Shown here in pieces: positions 41,881 through 51,247 of a DNA stretch of 64,000 nt. Numbering within the stretch: position 1 is the stretch's first letter; each line of letters begins with the position of its first letter. The notes beneath the pieces were generated by a model. That model had not been told where the DNA came from. It did not search any database and was given only the letters and a program-made list of their open reading frames with translations. The position numbers were made by a program, and so were the translations under genes. Source of the DNA: Bacillus coahuilensis m4-4 (lineage in GTDB: Bacteria; Bacillota; Bacilli; Bacillales; Bacillaceae_K). The stretch is taken from the NCBI RefSeq assembly GCF_000171615.1, contig NZ_ABFU01000028.3, positions 190,188 to 254,187 on the forward strand, read 5' to 3'.

Positions 41881-43202
41881 ATACAAAAGAACTGATCACA
41901 AAGATACCTGAATTAAATTCATATAAACGTTTTGGTAGAGTAAAAAGAGTGGTTGGGTTAATGATAGAGTCTCAAGGTCCTGAAAGTGCCATAGGTGATG
42001 TGTGCAAAATTCATATTCGTAAAGGGAAATCAGGTTCCCAAATTATTAAAGCAGAAGTAGTAGGCTTCCAACATGATATGGTGTTATTGATGCCATATTC
42101 TACTATCAGTGATATTGCACCTGGGTCTTTAGTAGAGGGGACAGGAGAAGCTCTAAAAGTAAAGATTGGAAAAGGATTAATTGGATCCGTATTAGATTCT
42201 CTTGGAAATCCACTTGATGGATCAGATTTACCCAAAGGTCTATCATCCACATCTGTTGAAAACATGCCTCCTAATCCTTTAACAAGACCTACTATAAGCG
42301 AACCATTAGAGGTTGGAGTAAGAGCTATTGACACAATGTTAACTATAGGTAAAGGGCAACGCGTAGGTATTTTTGCAGGAAGTGGTGTTGGAAAAAGTAC
42401 TCTTCTGGGAATGATTGCGAGAAATACAAAAGCTGATATCAACATTATCGCTTTAATAGGCGAGCGAGGTCGTGAGGTGCGAGAATTTATAGAACGTGAT
42501 CTAGGACCGGAGGGTTTATCTCGTTCAATTGTTATTGCTGCAACGTCTGATCAACCCGCTTTAATGCGTATTAAAGGTGCATTTACAGCAACGGCAATTG
42601 CAGAATATTTTCGAGACCAAGGAATGAATGTCATGTTAATGATGGACTCGGTTACACGTGTAGCAATGGCTCAACGGGAAGTAGGATTAGCCGTAGGAGA
42701 GCCTCCAGCTACAAAGGGGTATACACCTTCCGTCTTTGCCATATTACCAAAGTTATTAGAACGAACGGGTACAAACCATTTAGGTACGATTACAGCATTT
42801 TATACCGTATTGGTTGATGGTGATGATATGAATGAGCCTATTGCTGATACGACGAGAGGTATATTGGATGGACATATTGTTCTAGATCGTGAAATTGCGA
42901 ATAGAGGGCAGTACCCTGCTATCAATATTTTAAAGAGTGTCAGCCGTCTAATGAATCATCTTGCTGAAAATGGTCACAAAGAATCTGCAAATAAGATAAG
43001 AAATTTGTTAAGCACGTATGAAAAATCAGAAGACTTGATTAATATAGGTGCCTATAAAAAAGGGACTTCACCTGAGATTGATGAGGCAATCTTGTATTTT
43101 CCTTCTATCTTATCTTTCTTAAAGCAGGGTACACATGAGCCGATTAGTCAGAAACAAAGCATAGAACAAATTATCAACTTAGCAAACAAAGGTGGATTCT
43201 AA
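41877..43202 (+). CDS. fliI: Flagellum-specific export ATPase FliI
   Basis: 441 aa F1-beta-like ATPase of the type III export apparatus. Walker A GIFAGSGVGKSTLLGM, ALIGERGREVREFIE, Walker B region MLMMDSVTRVAMAQREVGLA, and EPIADTTRGILDGHIVL. TTG start with SD gagaggga, overlapping the fliH stop by four bases; its stop overlaps the fliJ start. Confidence 0.96.
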   Translation: MNTKELITKIPELNSYKRFGRVKRVVGLMIESQGPESAIGDVCKIHIRKGKSGSQIIKAEVVGFQHDMVLLMPYSTISDIAPGSLVEGTGEALKVKIGKGLIGSVLDSLGNPLDGSDLPKGLSSTSVENMPPNPLTRPTISEPLEVGVRAIDTMLTIGKGQRVGIFAGSGVGKSTLLGMIARNTKADINIIALIGERGREVREFIERDLGPEGLSRSIVIAATSDQPALMRIKGAFTATAIAEYFRDQGMNVMLMMDSVTRVAMAQREVGLAVGEPPATKGYTPSVFAILPKLLERTGTNHLGTITAFYTVLVDGDDMNEPIADTTRGILDGHIVLDREIANRGQYPAINILKSVSRLMNHLAENGHKESANKIRNLLSTYEKSEDLINIGAYKKGTSPEIDEAILYFPSILSFLKQGTHEPISQKQSIEQIINLANKGGF

Positions 43203-43651
43203 TGAAATCCTTTGATTTTCGTTTCGAAAAAGTTCTCACGATAAAAGAAAGAGAAAAAGAAGAAGTTTTTCCACTTACCAAGAATCAATCAAACAATTCC
43301 AAGAAGTGGCCGAAAAATTATATGAACTTTTAAAAAAGAAAGAAGATCTTATAGATTATCAAGAGAAGCAGTTACAGATTGGAATAGCTGTGCAGTCGAT
43401 TAGACAACACTCAAGTTTCTTAACTAACTTAGAGAAATCTATCTCGTATTATCAAGAACGAGTTATCCAAGCAAGAAATAGGATGACTTGGTTTGAACAA
43501 AAAATTAGCTGAAAAGAATATTGAAGTGAAGCAATATGAAAAGATGAAAGAAAAAGCCTTTCACCAATATGTTAAAGTTCAAAATTATGAAGAAACGAAA
43601 CAATTGGATGAACTTGCCATGATGCAATTTGGTAAAGGGGCTTGGAGGTGA
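43202..43651 (+). CDS. fliJ: Flagellar export chaperone FliJ (two frame breaks)
   Basis: ~149 aa, almost wholly coiled coil, the central stalk of the FliI ring. Corrected start MKSFDFRFEKVLTIKEREKEE, then YQESIKQFQEVAEKLYE, then AEKNIEVKQYEKMKEKAF. Breaks: one T missing at 43266-43270 and one A surplus at 43499-43504. Length equals B. subtilis FliJ (147). Its final codons carry the SD (ggaggtga) for the next gene. Confidence 0.9.
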
Positions 43652-43655
43652 AGAT

Positions 43656-44249
43656 ATGGCCAAGAAACAAAAAGAAGAGCAGGAAAAGTCATATGGTGTT
43701 CTTCAGTGGATTCTTCTAATGGTCATCATACCTACTCTGTTTACAGTAGTTGTTGCTTTTGGAATAGCTACACTGCTAGATATTAATGTGTTTGAAGAAA
43801 CAAAAAAGCTTGGCGAAAAGATTCCGGTTATAGGAAATGTAATAGGCGGCTCTGGTCCCTCAGAGGAAGAATTGAAGCTTTCACTCTCTTCATTACAAGG
43901 TGAGATGAAAAATAAGGAAGCTGAAGTAACGAAATTACAAACTCAAATAGATAGGCAGTTAGCTGAAATTGATCAACTCCTGTTAGATAAAAAACAGCTT
44001 AGTATTCAAATTGAAGAGTTAAGTCAGCTTCAAGAAGAAAACAAAAGAGCATTTGATGAAATCGTTAGTACGTACGAAACGATGTCTGCTAAAAGTGCTG
44101 CAGGTATATTAGTAGAAATGAATGAAGATGAAGCATTAACAATACTTTCAAAAGTAAAACCCTCTGTATTGAGTAAGATCTTAGAAAAAATGCCGGCAGA
44201 AAATGCAGCTGTTTTTACAGAAAAATTAGCTGTGAATACTGCTCCTTAA
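43656..44249 (+). CDS. ylxF: MotE-like flagellar protein YlxF
   Basis: 197 aa. One membrane helix (~18-40, WILLMVIIPTLFTVVVAFG), a coiled coil (~75-130), and a C-terminal MgtE-N-like repeat: KSAAGILVEMNEDEALTILSK. Related proteins are annotated MotE/FlaA-locus 22.9 kDa and are thought to be motor- or export-associated. ATG 43656 is used with SD ggaggtga; the longer frame from 43629 overlaps fliJ and is rejected. Confidence 0.85.
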   Translation: MAKKQKEEQEKSYGVLQWILLMVIIPTLFTVVVAFGIATLLDINVFEETKKLGEKIPVIGNVIGGSGPSEEELKLSLSSLQGEMKNKEAEVTKLQTQIDRQLAEIDQLLLDKKQLSIQIEELSQLQEENKRAFDEIVSTYETMSAKSAAGILVEMNEDEALTILSKVKPSVLSKILEKMPAENAAVFTEKLAVNTAP

Positions 44250-44269
44250 ATCTGAAAGGAGGTGATCAT

Positions 44270-45567
44270 TTGAATCTTGGCGCCATTCACAGCTTAGTAC
44301 GATCACAAGGCGGAAGTCAGGGAACGATGACTGAAAGCCAAACCGCTCATTCATTTTTATCGTTGCTAAGTCCATTGACGTTTCATCAAAGCAACCCTTC
44401 ATCAACATCTGAAGAGGCAATAACAAGTGCTCCGAAACAAGAATCTCTCTTGTTGGAGAAAATGGAGGAAGCTTTGACTTCTGGTAAGCTAACAGATAAA
44501 ACGGTTGAGGAGTTAGTCAACAGTGAAAACTTTTTAGTAGATTTGAGTAACCTTTTGGATGTTCCATTCAAACAAATTGAACGTTCTTTTAATGGCTTGG
44601 TAGAGAAGTTGAAACAATCCTTACCAAAGGACGTAGCGAAAGATTTACAAGAACAGACGACCTATACTTCTAGTGACATCCTTCCTTTCATTGAAACGTT
44701 AATGATCAGTGATGAATCATGGACTTCAATGACAAAGGCAGATGTAGAAATTGCTTTTGTTTTCTCAAAATTGTGGGCAAGTCTAGAATGGAGTAATAAA
44801 GATTCTTCACCTTATGTTTCAAGTAAAGGACAAATACCTGTTGAAAAAGTGATGAAGTTTCTTGCATTTTTTGAAAATGGGTCAACAAAAGATTCTTTAA
44901 TAAAATCCAATGGACCATTAAAAGATAGTATTCCTTCTTTTCAAGTTTCTTCTACGAATTTACAGGCGATCCATCCTCGTAAATTTATAAATGAAGGAAT
45001 GGATGGACAGAAACAACTCATTCCAGGGCTAGATACTAGTAAAGTGGATGTGAATAAAGTTGGAGGAATATCCTTTACAGTTGGGAATGCAAATCAACCA
45101 CAGCCGTCTACTTATCATTTATTTACTCAAGCTACAGAAAGCCCTGCTGGGAAAGAACAGCTTGCCAATGAATTAGTATCCATTTTAAAACGTTCAACTA
45201 TGATTCAATCTCAAAATGGACAAAAGCTGCTAATTAAGTTATATCCAGAGGAGCTCGGTAGTTTACGTGTGGAATTATTCCAAAAAGATGGTGTGTTGAC
45301 TGCAAGAATCCTTGCTAGTACAGGTGCTGCAAAAGAATTATTAGATTCACAGCTACAAAACTTGAAGCATTCTCTACAACAACAAAATGTTCAGATTGAG
45401 AAATTAGAGGTCGTTCAAGCTTTATCTGAACAATCAAAGTTAAACAAAGAAGATCAACACCAACAATCTAAACAGCAGCAGACAGAACAAACAAAAAAAA
45501 GAAACAAATAAATGAATCAGAGGAATCTAATGGCAGCTTTGAAGAGTTTCTAGCTCTAGAAGTGTAA
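44270..45567 (+). CDS. fliK: Flagellar hook-length control protein FliK (probable frame break at 3' end)
   Basis: Secreted ruler that makes the export gate switch from hook to filament substrates. TTG start with a near-perfect SD aaaggaggtg. Long Ser/Thr/Gln-rich N-terminal part; C-terminal Flg_hook domain KLLIKLYPEELGSLRVELFQK and LLDSQLQNLKHSLQQQNVQIE. In the 8-A run at 45493-45500 one A may be missing: adding it replaces an early stop by a further ~20 residues ending FEEFLALEV. ~432 aa. Confidence 0.87.
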
Positions 45568-45578
45568 GGGGGAGACAA

Positions 45579-46204
45579 ATGAGTATTTCAATAGATTCTA
45601 ATTTATTACTGAGTACTTACCAAAATGAACAAAGACAAGTGGATAATAAATTAGGTCAGGATGCATTTATGAAAATATTAATGGCAGAGCTTCAGAATCA
45701 AGACCCAATGAATCCAATGCAAGATAAAGATTTTATTGCGCAACTTGCCACATTTTCTCAGTTGGAAGAGCTAACAGGTATGTCGGATTCCCTTGATTCC
45801 ATGAATGCTATCCAACAACAAAACCAATTATTATCTTTTCAACCTTTGTTGGTAAAGAAGTGAAGTGGCACAAAATTGAGGAATCAGAATCTGGTGATAT
45901 GGAAATTTTAGAAGGTGCTGGGAAAATCACTGGGATAAAGTTCACAGGGGAGACAGTAGAATTTACACTAGAGGACGGTACCATTCTACTACCCGAGAAT
46001 ATTAGTGAATTAAAGAGTCCACAAGTAGGTAACTCATTAGTAGAAGCAAGTAATTTAATAGGTAAAAGCGTAACATGGCTTGGCGAAAATGAAGAACAGC
46101 TTTCATCTATAGTGAGTTCAGTTAGCCAGAAAGATGGAGAAATCTATATTCATACAAAGGATTCTCAAAAAATTAAAGCAAGTGATTTAGTGACAATAGA
46201 ATAA
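45579..46204 (+). CDS. flgD: Hook-capping scaffold FlgD (frame break)
   Basis: ~208 aa. N-terminal FlgD signature LGQDAFMKILMAELQNQDPMNPMQDKDFIAQLATFSQLE; the C-terminal beta part is TIGR-like GKEVKWHKIEES...KITGIKFTGETVEF. One T is missing at 45836-45839; restoring it gives LLSFSTFVGKEVKW. Longer than B. subtilis FlgD, but a C-terminal beta domain is common in the family. SD aagggggaga. Confidence 0.92.
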
Positions 46205-46221
46205 TAGAGAGGTGTGGTAGT

Positions 46222-46608
46222 TTGGATAAAGATTATTCAAAAATCATCCAATCGCCCCCTATTACGTCAAAAAAACCTATACCTGCTAATGCTAGTGTGA
46301 AAACATACAAGGTACCTTTTTCACATCAACTAGAACAAGCCATACAATCGTCTAACGAGCTAATATTAAGTAAACATGCTAAAGAGCGAATCGCAAATAG
46401 AGGGATTACAATAACCGATGATCAGTGGAAAAACATTCAAAGTAAAGTGAATGAAGCCCGGTCTATGGGAGTAAAGGAATCATTAGTACTATTAGAAGAA
46501 GCAGCTCTTATTGTAAGTACGAAAAATAAAACGGTTATTACAGCATTAAACCGCCAAGAAGCATCATCTCAAATTTTCACTAATATAGACGGAACAATTG
46601 TCATTTAA
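46222..46608 (+). CDS. Flagellar operon protein, TIGR02530-like
   Basis: 128 aa, TTG start with SD agaggtgt. The core LSKHAKERIANRGITITDDQW and the end KTVITALNRQEASSQIFTNIDGTIVI look like the TIGR02530 flagellar-operon family, found between flgD and flgE in many Firmicutes. Its function is unknown; position suggests a role in hook assembly. No signal peptide or membrane helix. I am not aware of it at this spot in B. subtilis. Confidence 0.75.
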   Translation: MDKDYSKIIQSPPITSKKPIPANASVKTYKVPFSHQLEQAIQSSNELILSKHAKERIANRGITITDDQWKNIQSKVNEARSMGVKESLVLLEEAALIVSTKNKTVITALNRQEASSQIFTNIDGTIVI

Positions 46609-46688
46609 ATTATATGTTGGCTGGACCTTTAAAAGGAAGCCTATTGCTGCGGATTGATTGAAGCAGCTTAAATGAAAGGGGAAAAAAC

Positions 46689-47969
46689 ATGTTACGTTCA
46701 ATGTATTCTGGGATTAGTGGTATGAAAAATGCTCAAACAAAGCTTGATGTTATTGGAAACAATATCGCCAATGTAAATACTTATGGATTTAAAAAAGGTC
46801 GTGTAACCTTTCAAGATTTAATGAACCAGACGATGTCAGGTGCAACCACTCCAACTGAAAATCGTGGAGGACAAAATGCCAAGCAAATTGGTCTTGGTGG
46901 AACAATTGCCTCTATAGATATTATTTCTACTCAAGGAAGTCTTCAAACGACTGGAAGATCATTAGATGTTGCCATTTCGGGTGATGGTTACTTTGTTGTG
47001 AGAAATGGTCAAAATGAAATGTACACTCGCGCAGGGAACTTTTATCTAGATTCAAACGGTAGTCTTGTAGATGGAAATGGAAATTTAATTCAAGGGTATC
47101 AGGCTGATGCTAACGGTGTGATAGATTACGGAGGAATGACAGATATCGTTATTGATTCAGACTCCACCATGGCTCCAAGATCCACATCTGAGGTGACGTT
47201 TAATGGGAATTTAAAAGCGAGTGCTCCCATTTATGATGCAACCAACGCTACTACTCAAGCAGCTACAGCCGATGGAAGAGTAACCGTTGATTATTCCGTA
47301 AAAGATTCTCTTGGTTCAGATATTCCTTTAAAAGTAACCTTTACCAAAACAGCTAGTAATTCATGGGATACAACCATCTCCTATACAGATACTTTAGGAG
47401 CTACTCAGACTATTACAGGACCTGCACTGAGTTTCTCTTCTGATGGAAAACTAGATCCTGCCACGGTGACAACCTTAGCAAACATTAATTTACCAGTGAA
47501 CAACATTAATCCTGGAGCGGTTTCACCACAAGCAATTGATATTGATTTTGCTCAAATTACTCAATTTGATAGCTCCACTTCTGCCAATATTAATACCATT
47601 AATGGGAACTCTGAAGGATATTTAGAAAGCTTTACCATTTCTTCCTCCGGAGAAATTAATGGGATATACTCAAACGGAGAGGTTCAAGCGATAAGCCAAC
47701 TAGTAATGGCTACCTTCTCAAATGCAGGTGGACTATTAAGTCAAGGTGGTAACACGTTTACTGCTTCGAATAACTCTGGACTACCAAATTACGGGATTGC
47801 AAATGAGGGACGCGGAGCCATTCAATCAGGTTCATTAGAGATGTCAAACGTAGATTTATCTGAAGAGTTTACGGAAATGATTACGGCGCAGCGTTCTTTC
47901 CAAGCGAATACTCGAATCATCACAACTTCTGATGAAATTCTTCAAGAATTAGTTAATCTAAAACGATAA
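46689..47969 (+). CDS. flgE: Flagellar hook protein FlgE
   Basis: 426 aa. N-terminal MLRSMYSGISGMKNAQTKLD and IGNNIANVNTYGFKKGRV, D1 segment SGDGYFVVRNGQNEMYTRAGNF, and C-terminal ISQLVMATFSNAGGLLSQGGN...MITAQRSFQANTRIITTSDEIL. B. subtilis FlgE is 264 aa; here the outer domain between residues ~150 and ~330 (Thr/Ser/Asn-rich) is larger, as in many other species. SD gaaaggggaa. Confidence 0.92.
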   Translation: MLRSMYSGISGMKNAQTKLDVIGNNIANVNTYGFKKGRVTFQDLMNQTMSGATTPTENRGGQNAKQIGLGGTIASIDIISTQGSLQTTGRSLDVAISGDGYFVVRNGQNEMYTRAGNFYLDSNGSLVDGNGNLIQGYQADANGVIDYGGMTDIVIDSDSTMAPRSTSEVTFNGNLKASAPIYDATNATTQAATADGRVTVDYSVKDSLGSDIPLKVTFTKTASNSWDTTISYTDTLGATQTITGPALSFSSDGKLDPATVTTLANINLPVNNINPGAVSPQAIDIDFAQITQFDSSTSANINTINGNSEGYLESFTISSSGEINGIYSNGEVQAISQLVMATFSNAGGLLSQGGNTFTASNNSGLPNYGIANEGRGAIQSGSLEMSNVDLSEEFTEMITAQRSFQANTRIITTSDEILQELVNLKR

Positions 47970-47970
47970 C

Positions 47971-48006
47971 AAGGAGAATGGGCTAAGTCTTTAGCCCTTA
48001 CTTACT
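47971..48006 (+). promoter_or_regulatory. SD and hairpin upstream of swrD
   Basis: AAGGAG (47971-47976), then gggctaa (47980-47986), loop gtct, ttagccc (47991-47997), then nine bases to the ATG at 48007. In linear form the SD is 30 bases from the start; the hairpin would shorten that. Confidence 0.5.
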
Positions 48007-48222
48007 ATGATTGAAGTAACAAGATTAAACGGTACAAGTTTTCATTTAAACGCTGCGTATATCGAAACAATTGAAGCTTTACCTGATACGACAATCTTAC
48101 TAACTAATGGAAGGAAATATGTAGTAAGAGAGTCGGAAGAAGATATTTTGAATAAAGTTGAAAGCTTTTACTTAAAGACTCCTTTTTTTAACACAGTGAA
48201 AGTGAGGGATGAAGGTGAATAA
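48007..48222 (+). CDS. swrD: Swarming motility protein SwrD (FlbD/YlzI family)
   Basis: 71 aa: MIEVTRLNGTSFHLNAAYIETIE, PDTTILLTNGRKYVVRES. In B. subtilis SwrD raises flagellar torque and is needed for swarming. No SD at the usual distance; the only AAGGAG is 30 bases upstream across a hairpin. Ends inside the fliL start region. Confidence 0.88.
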   Translation: MIEVTRLNGTSFHLNAAYIETIEALPDTTILLTNGRKYVVRESEEDILNKVESFYLKTPFFNTVKVRDEGE

Positions 48223-48649
48223 CAAGCTAGTCCGAATGATGCTCATAATCCTAGTGCTAATCACTTTACTTGGTGCTGTTACGTTCGTCGTGCTATGGAA
48301 ATTGTCTGATAATGGTGAAGCCGCAGAATCAGAACCTTCAATAGATGAAATTCTTGAATACTCAGTGGATATTCCAGAGTTAACAACCAACCTACTGAGC
48401 AACAATGATTTTATCCGTATATCATTTAAAATTCAAACAGATAGTAAAAAGGCTAAAGAAGAATTGGAAAAACGAAATTTTCAAGTGAACGACATCATAA
48501 TTGAAGAAATGTCTGAATTAACATCAGATGAAATTCGTGGTAAAGACGGTAAAAGAAATATAGAGGATACTATAAAGACGAAATTAAACAGCTTGATGCA
48601 AGAGGGGAAAATTGAGAAAGTCTATATCACCTCCTGGGTAATACAATAG
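48209..48649 (+). CDS. fliL: Flagellar basal body protein FliL
   Basis: 146 aa. One N-terminal membrane helix (LIILVLITLLGAVTFVVLW, ~11-29) and a periplasm-side stomatin-like domain (IPELTTNLLSNNDFIRISFKIQ). Supports stator function. ATG 48209 overlaps swrD by 14 bases; GTG 48215 is an alternative start with SD gatgaagg. Confidence 0.9.
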   Translation: MKVNNKLVRMMLIILVLITLLGAVTFVVLWKLSDNGEAAESEPSIDEILEYSVDIPELTTNLLSNNDFIRISFKIQTDSKKAKEELEKRNFQVNDIIIEEMSELTSDEIRGKDGKRNIEDTIKTKLNSLMQEGKIEKVYITSWVIQ

Positions 48650-48680
48650 CTGAACTTTAAATGGTATCGGAGGTGATTCT

Positions 48681-49680
48681 ATGTCTAGTGAGGTTTTATC
48701 GCAAAATGAAATTGATGCCTTGCTTTCCGCTTTAACAACAGGCGAAATGAGCGCAGATGATTTCAAAAAAGAAGAAGAAACAAAACGAGTAAAGTCATAT
48801 GACTTTAAACGTGCTCTACGATTTTCTAAGGATCAAATAAGAAACCTGACTCGTTTACATGAAAATTTTTCAAGATTATTAACAACCTATTTTTCTGCTC
48901 AACTTAGGACGTATGTTCAAATATCAGTTGCGTCTGCCGATCAAATCCCATATGAAGAATTTATCCGATCTATACCAAAAATGACTATATTAAATGTTTT
49001 GAAGTACCACCACTTGACGGAAGAATACTCTTTGAGGTGAATCCTAACATTGCCTATGCTATGATGGACCGGGTTATGGGAGGGCGTGGGACAAGCTTAA
49101 ATAAAATTGAGAGTTTGACAGAGATTGAAAAGCGAATCATGTCAAATCTATTTGACCGTGCTTTTGAACATTTGAGAGATGCTTGGGCAACAATAGCTGA
49201 GATTGAACCTATCTTGTCTGACTTTGAGGTGAATCCGCAGTTTTTACAAATGGTTTCACCAAACGAGACCGTTGTTGTCATCTCTTTAGAAACGATGATT
49301 GGAGAAACTAGCGGAATGATTAACATTTGTATTCCTCATGTAGTTTTAGAACCGATCATCCCTAAATTATCCGTTCATTATTGGATGCAAACAGAAAGAA
49401 AGCAAGTATTCCCGAAGAACTTGAGGCGTTAGAGAAAAACATTCAACGTGCGGAAATTCCAGTTTCAGTTGAACTTGGTGAGGGTTCAATCACGATTGAA
49501 GATTTTCTAACACTTTCTAAGGGAGATGTCATTGAGTTGACTAGTAAAATTGATAATCCTTTGACCATCAAAGTAGGAGATATACCGAAGTTTACTGGTC
49601 AACCAGGTAAAGCAGGAAAAAAACTAGCAGTTCAAATTTTGGATTCTTTGAAGGGGGGACCTGAACATGATGAGTGGTGA
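48681..49680 (+). CDS. fliM: Flagellar motor switch protein FliM (two frame breaks)
   Basis: ~333 aa C-ring protein that binds CheY-P through its N-terminus (LSQNEIDALLSAL). Middle CheC-like domain: RFSKDQIRNLTRLHENFSR, NPNIAYAMMDRVMGGRG; C-terminal SpoA domain: IPVSVELGEGSITIEDFLTLSKGDVIEL. Breaks: a T missing at 48997-49000 (restores ILNVFEVPPLDGRILFEV) and an A missing at 49399-49401 (restores HYWMQTERKASIPEEL). SD ggaggtga. Overlaps fliY. Confidence 0.93.
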
Positions 49681-50833
49681 GATGTTATCACAAGATGAAA
49701 TCGATGCCCTGCTAAGAGGAACGGCAGATAGTAGTTCAGAACCAAAACAAAAAGTAGTATTAGAAGATTATTTAAGTCCTTTTGAACAAGATGCACTTGG
49801 AGAGATAGGGAATATTTCATTTGGTAGCTCAGCTACGGCTTTATCTACTCTCTTAAATCAGAAAGTAGATATTACGACACCAACCGTTTCAATTATTGAA
49901 AAAGACAAACTCCAGGATGAATTTCCTCAACCTTATGTAGCCATACAAGTTTCTTATACTGAAGGGTTTTTAGGGACAAATCTTTTAGTGATCAAACAGG
50001 ATGATGCAAGTATCATTGCAGATTTAATGTTAGGTGGAGATGGTTTAAATACAGGAACAGATCTAGGGGAGATTCAACTTAGTGCCGTGCAAGAAGCCAT
50101 GAATCAAATGATGGGTTCTGCAGCTACAAGTATGTCAACCATTTTCTCTAAAAAAGTAGATATTTCACCACCTATCATTGATTTAATGTATCTGCCAGAA
50201 GGAGAAGGGGTAGAAAACATTCCAGACATTGATCTACTTGTAAAGATTTCATTTAAAATGAAGATCGGTACATTGATAGATTCTAATATGATGCAACTCG
50301 TTCCCTTATCTTTTGCAAAAAGTTTAGTAGAAGATTTAACAAACAATAACAATACAAATGCGACAAAATCCGATAAAATAGAAGAAGAACCACCAAAACC
50401 GTCGATGGCTACAAGTACACCAGTTCAAGAAACGCAAAGTCAACAACCTTTTACAACCTATCAACAGCCACAAGCTCCACAACATTTCGGGGGACAGCAT
50501 TTGTCTCAACCTGTAAATGTTCAACCAGCAGAATTTGCGTCATTTGGACAACCAGCTCTACAAGAGAGTGAAGCAAGAAATTTAAATATGCTCTTAGATA
50601 TTCCTCTTTCAGTAACAGTCGAGCTTGGTAGAACGAAACGTTCTGTAAAGGAAATACTAGAGCTATCACAAGGGTCGATTATTGAGCTAGACAAATTGGC
50701 TGGTGAACCAGTTGATATCTTGGTTAATAATAGGTTAATTGCTAAAGGTGAAGTGGTAGTGATTGATGAAAACTTTGGAGTTCGATTAACAGATATCGTC
50801 AGTCAAACTGAACGAATAAAAAACTTAAACTAG
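49667..50833 (+). CDS. fliY: Flagellar motor switch phosphatase FliY
   Basis: 388 aa. Combines an N-terminal CheY-P-binding peptide (LSQDEIDALL), a CheC-type phosphatase domain with two active-site helices (GEIGNISFGSSATALSTLL and LSAVQEAMNQMMGSAATS), a Gln/Pro-rich linker (~235-300), and a C-terminal FliN/SpoA domain (TVELGRTKRSVKEILEL). The C-ring member that hydrolyses CheY-P. Start overlaps the end of fliM; SD ggggggac. Confidence 0.95.
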   Translation: MMSGEMLSQDEIDALLRGTADSSSEPKQKVVLEDYLSPFEQDALGEIGNISFGSSATALSTLLNQKVDITTPTVSIIEKDKLQDEFPQPYVAIQVSYTEGFLGTNLLVIKQDDASIIADLMLGGDGLNTGTDLGEIQLSAVQEAMNQMMGSAATSMSTIFSKKVDISPPIIDLMYLPEGEGVENIPDIDLLVKISFKMKIGTLIDSNMMQLVPLSFAKSLVEDLTNNNNTNATKSDKIEEEPPKPSMATSTPVQETQSQQPFTTYQQPQAPQHFGGQHLSQPVNVQPAEFASFGQPALQESEARNLNMLLDIPLSVTVELGRTKRSVKEILELSQGSIIELDKLAGEPVDILVNNRLIAKGEVVVIDENFGVRLTDIVSQTERIKNLN

Positions 50834-50855
50834 TATCTTTTTGGGGGTAATACAA

Positions 50856-51222
50856 ATGGCAAACAGAATTTTAATCGTTGATGACGCAGCATTCATGAGA
50901 ATGATGATTAAGGACATCCTATCTAAAAATGGATATGAGGTTGTTGCAGAGGCTGCTGATGGTGCGCAAGCTGTAGAAAAATATAAAGAGCTAAAGCCAG
51001 ATTTAGTAACGATGGATATTACAATGCCAGAGATGGATGGTATTACTGCATTAAAAAGAAAATTAAAAAAAGAAATTTCCTGATGCAAAAATCATTATGT
51101 GTTCTGCAATGGGACAACAAGCAATGGTTATCGATGCCATTCAAGCAGGAGCAAAAGATTTCATTGTGAAGCCATTCCAAGCAGACCGAGTACTCGAGGC
51201 TATTTCAAAAACACTAGCATAA
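50856..51222 (+). CDS. cheY: Chemotaxis response regulator CheY (cluster of A insertions)
   Basis: Receiver domain: Asp9-Asp10 in LIVDDAAFMR, phosphoacceptor Asp54 in VTMDITMPEMDG, Thr/Ser in MCSAMGQQ and Lys in DFIVKPFQAD. Between 51053 and 51076 four A-runs each seem one base too long; with all four trimmed the reading is ALKEIKKEFPDAKIIM and the protein is exactly 120 aa, the B. subtilis length. Binds FliM/FliY to bias rotation. SD tgggggta. Confidence 0.92.
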
Positions 51223-51247
51223 TTTATCAGCAAGAAGGTGTCAATCA

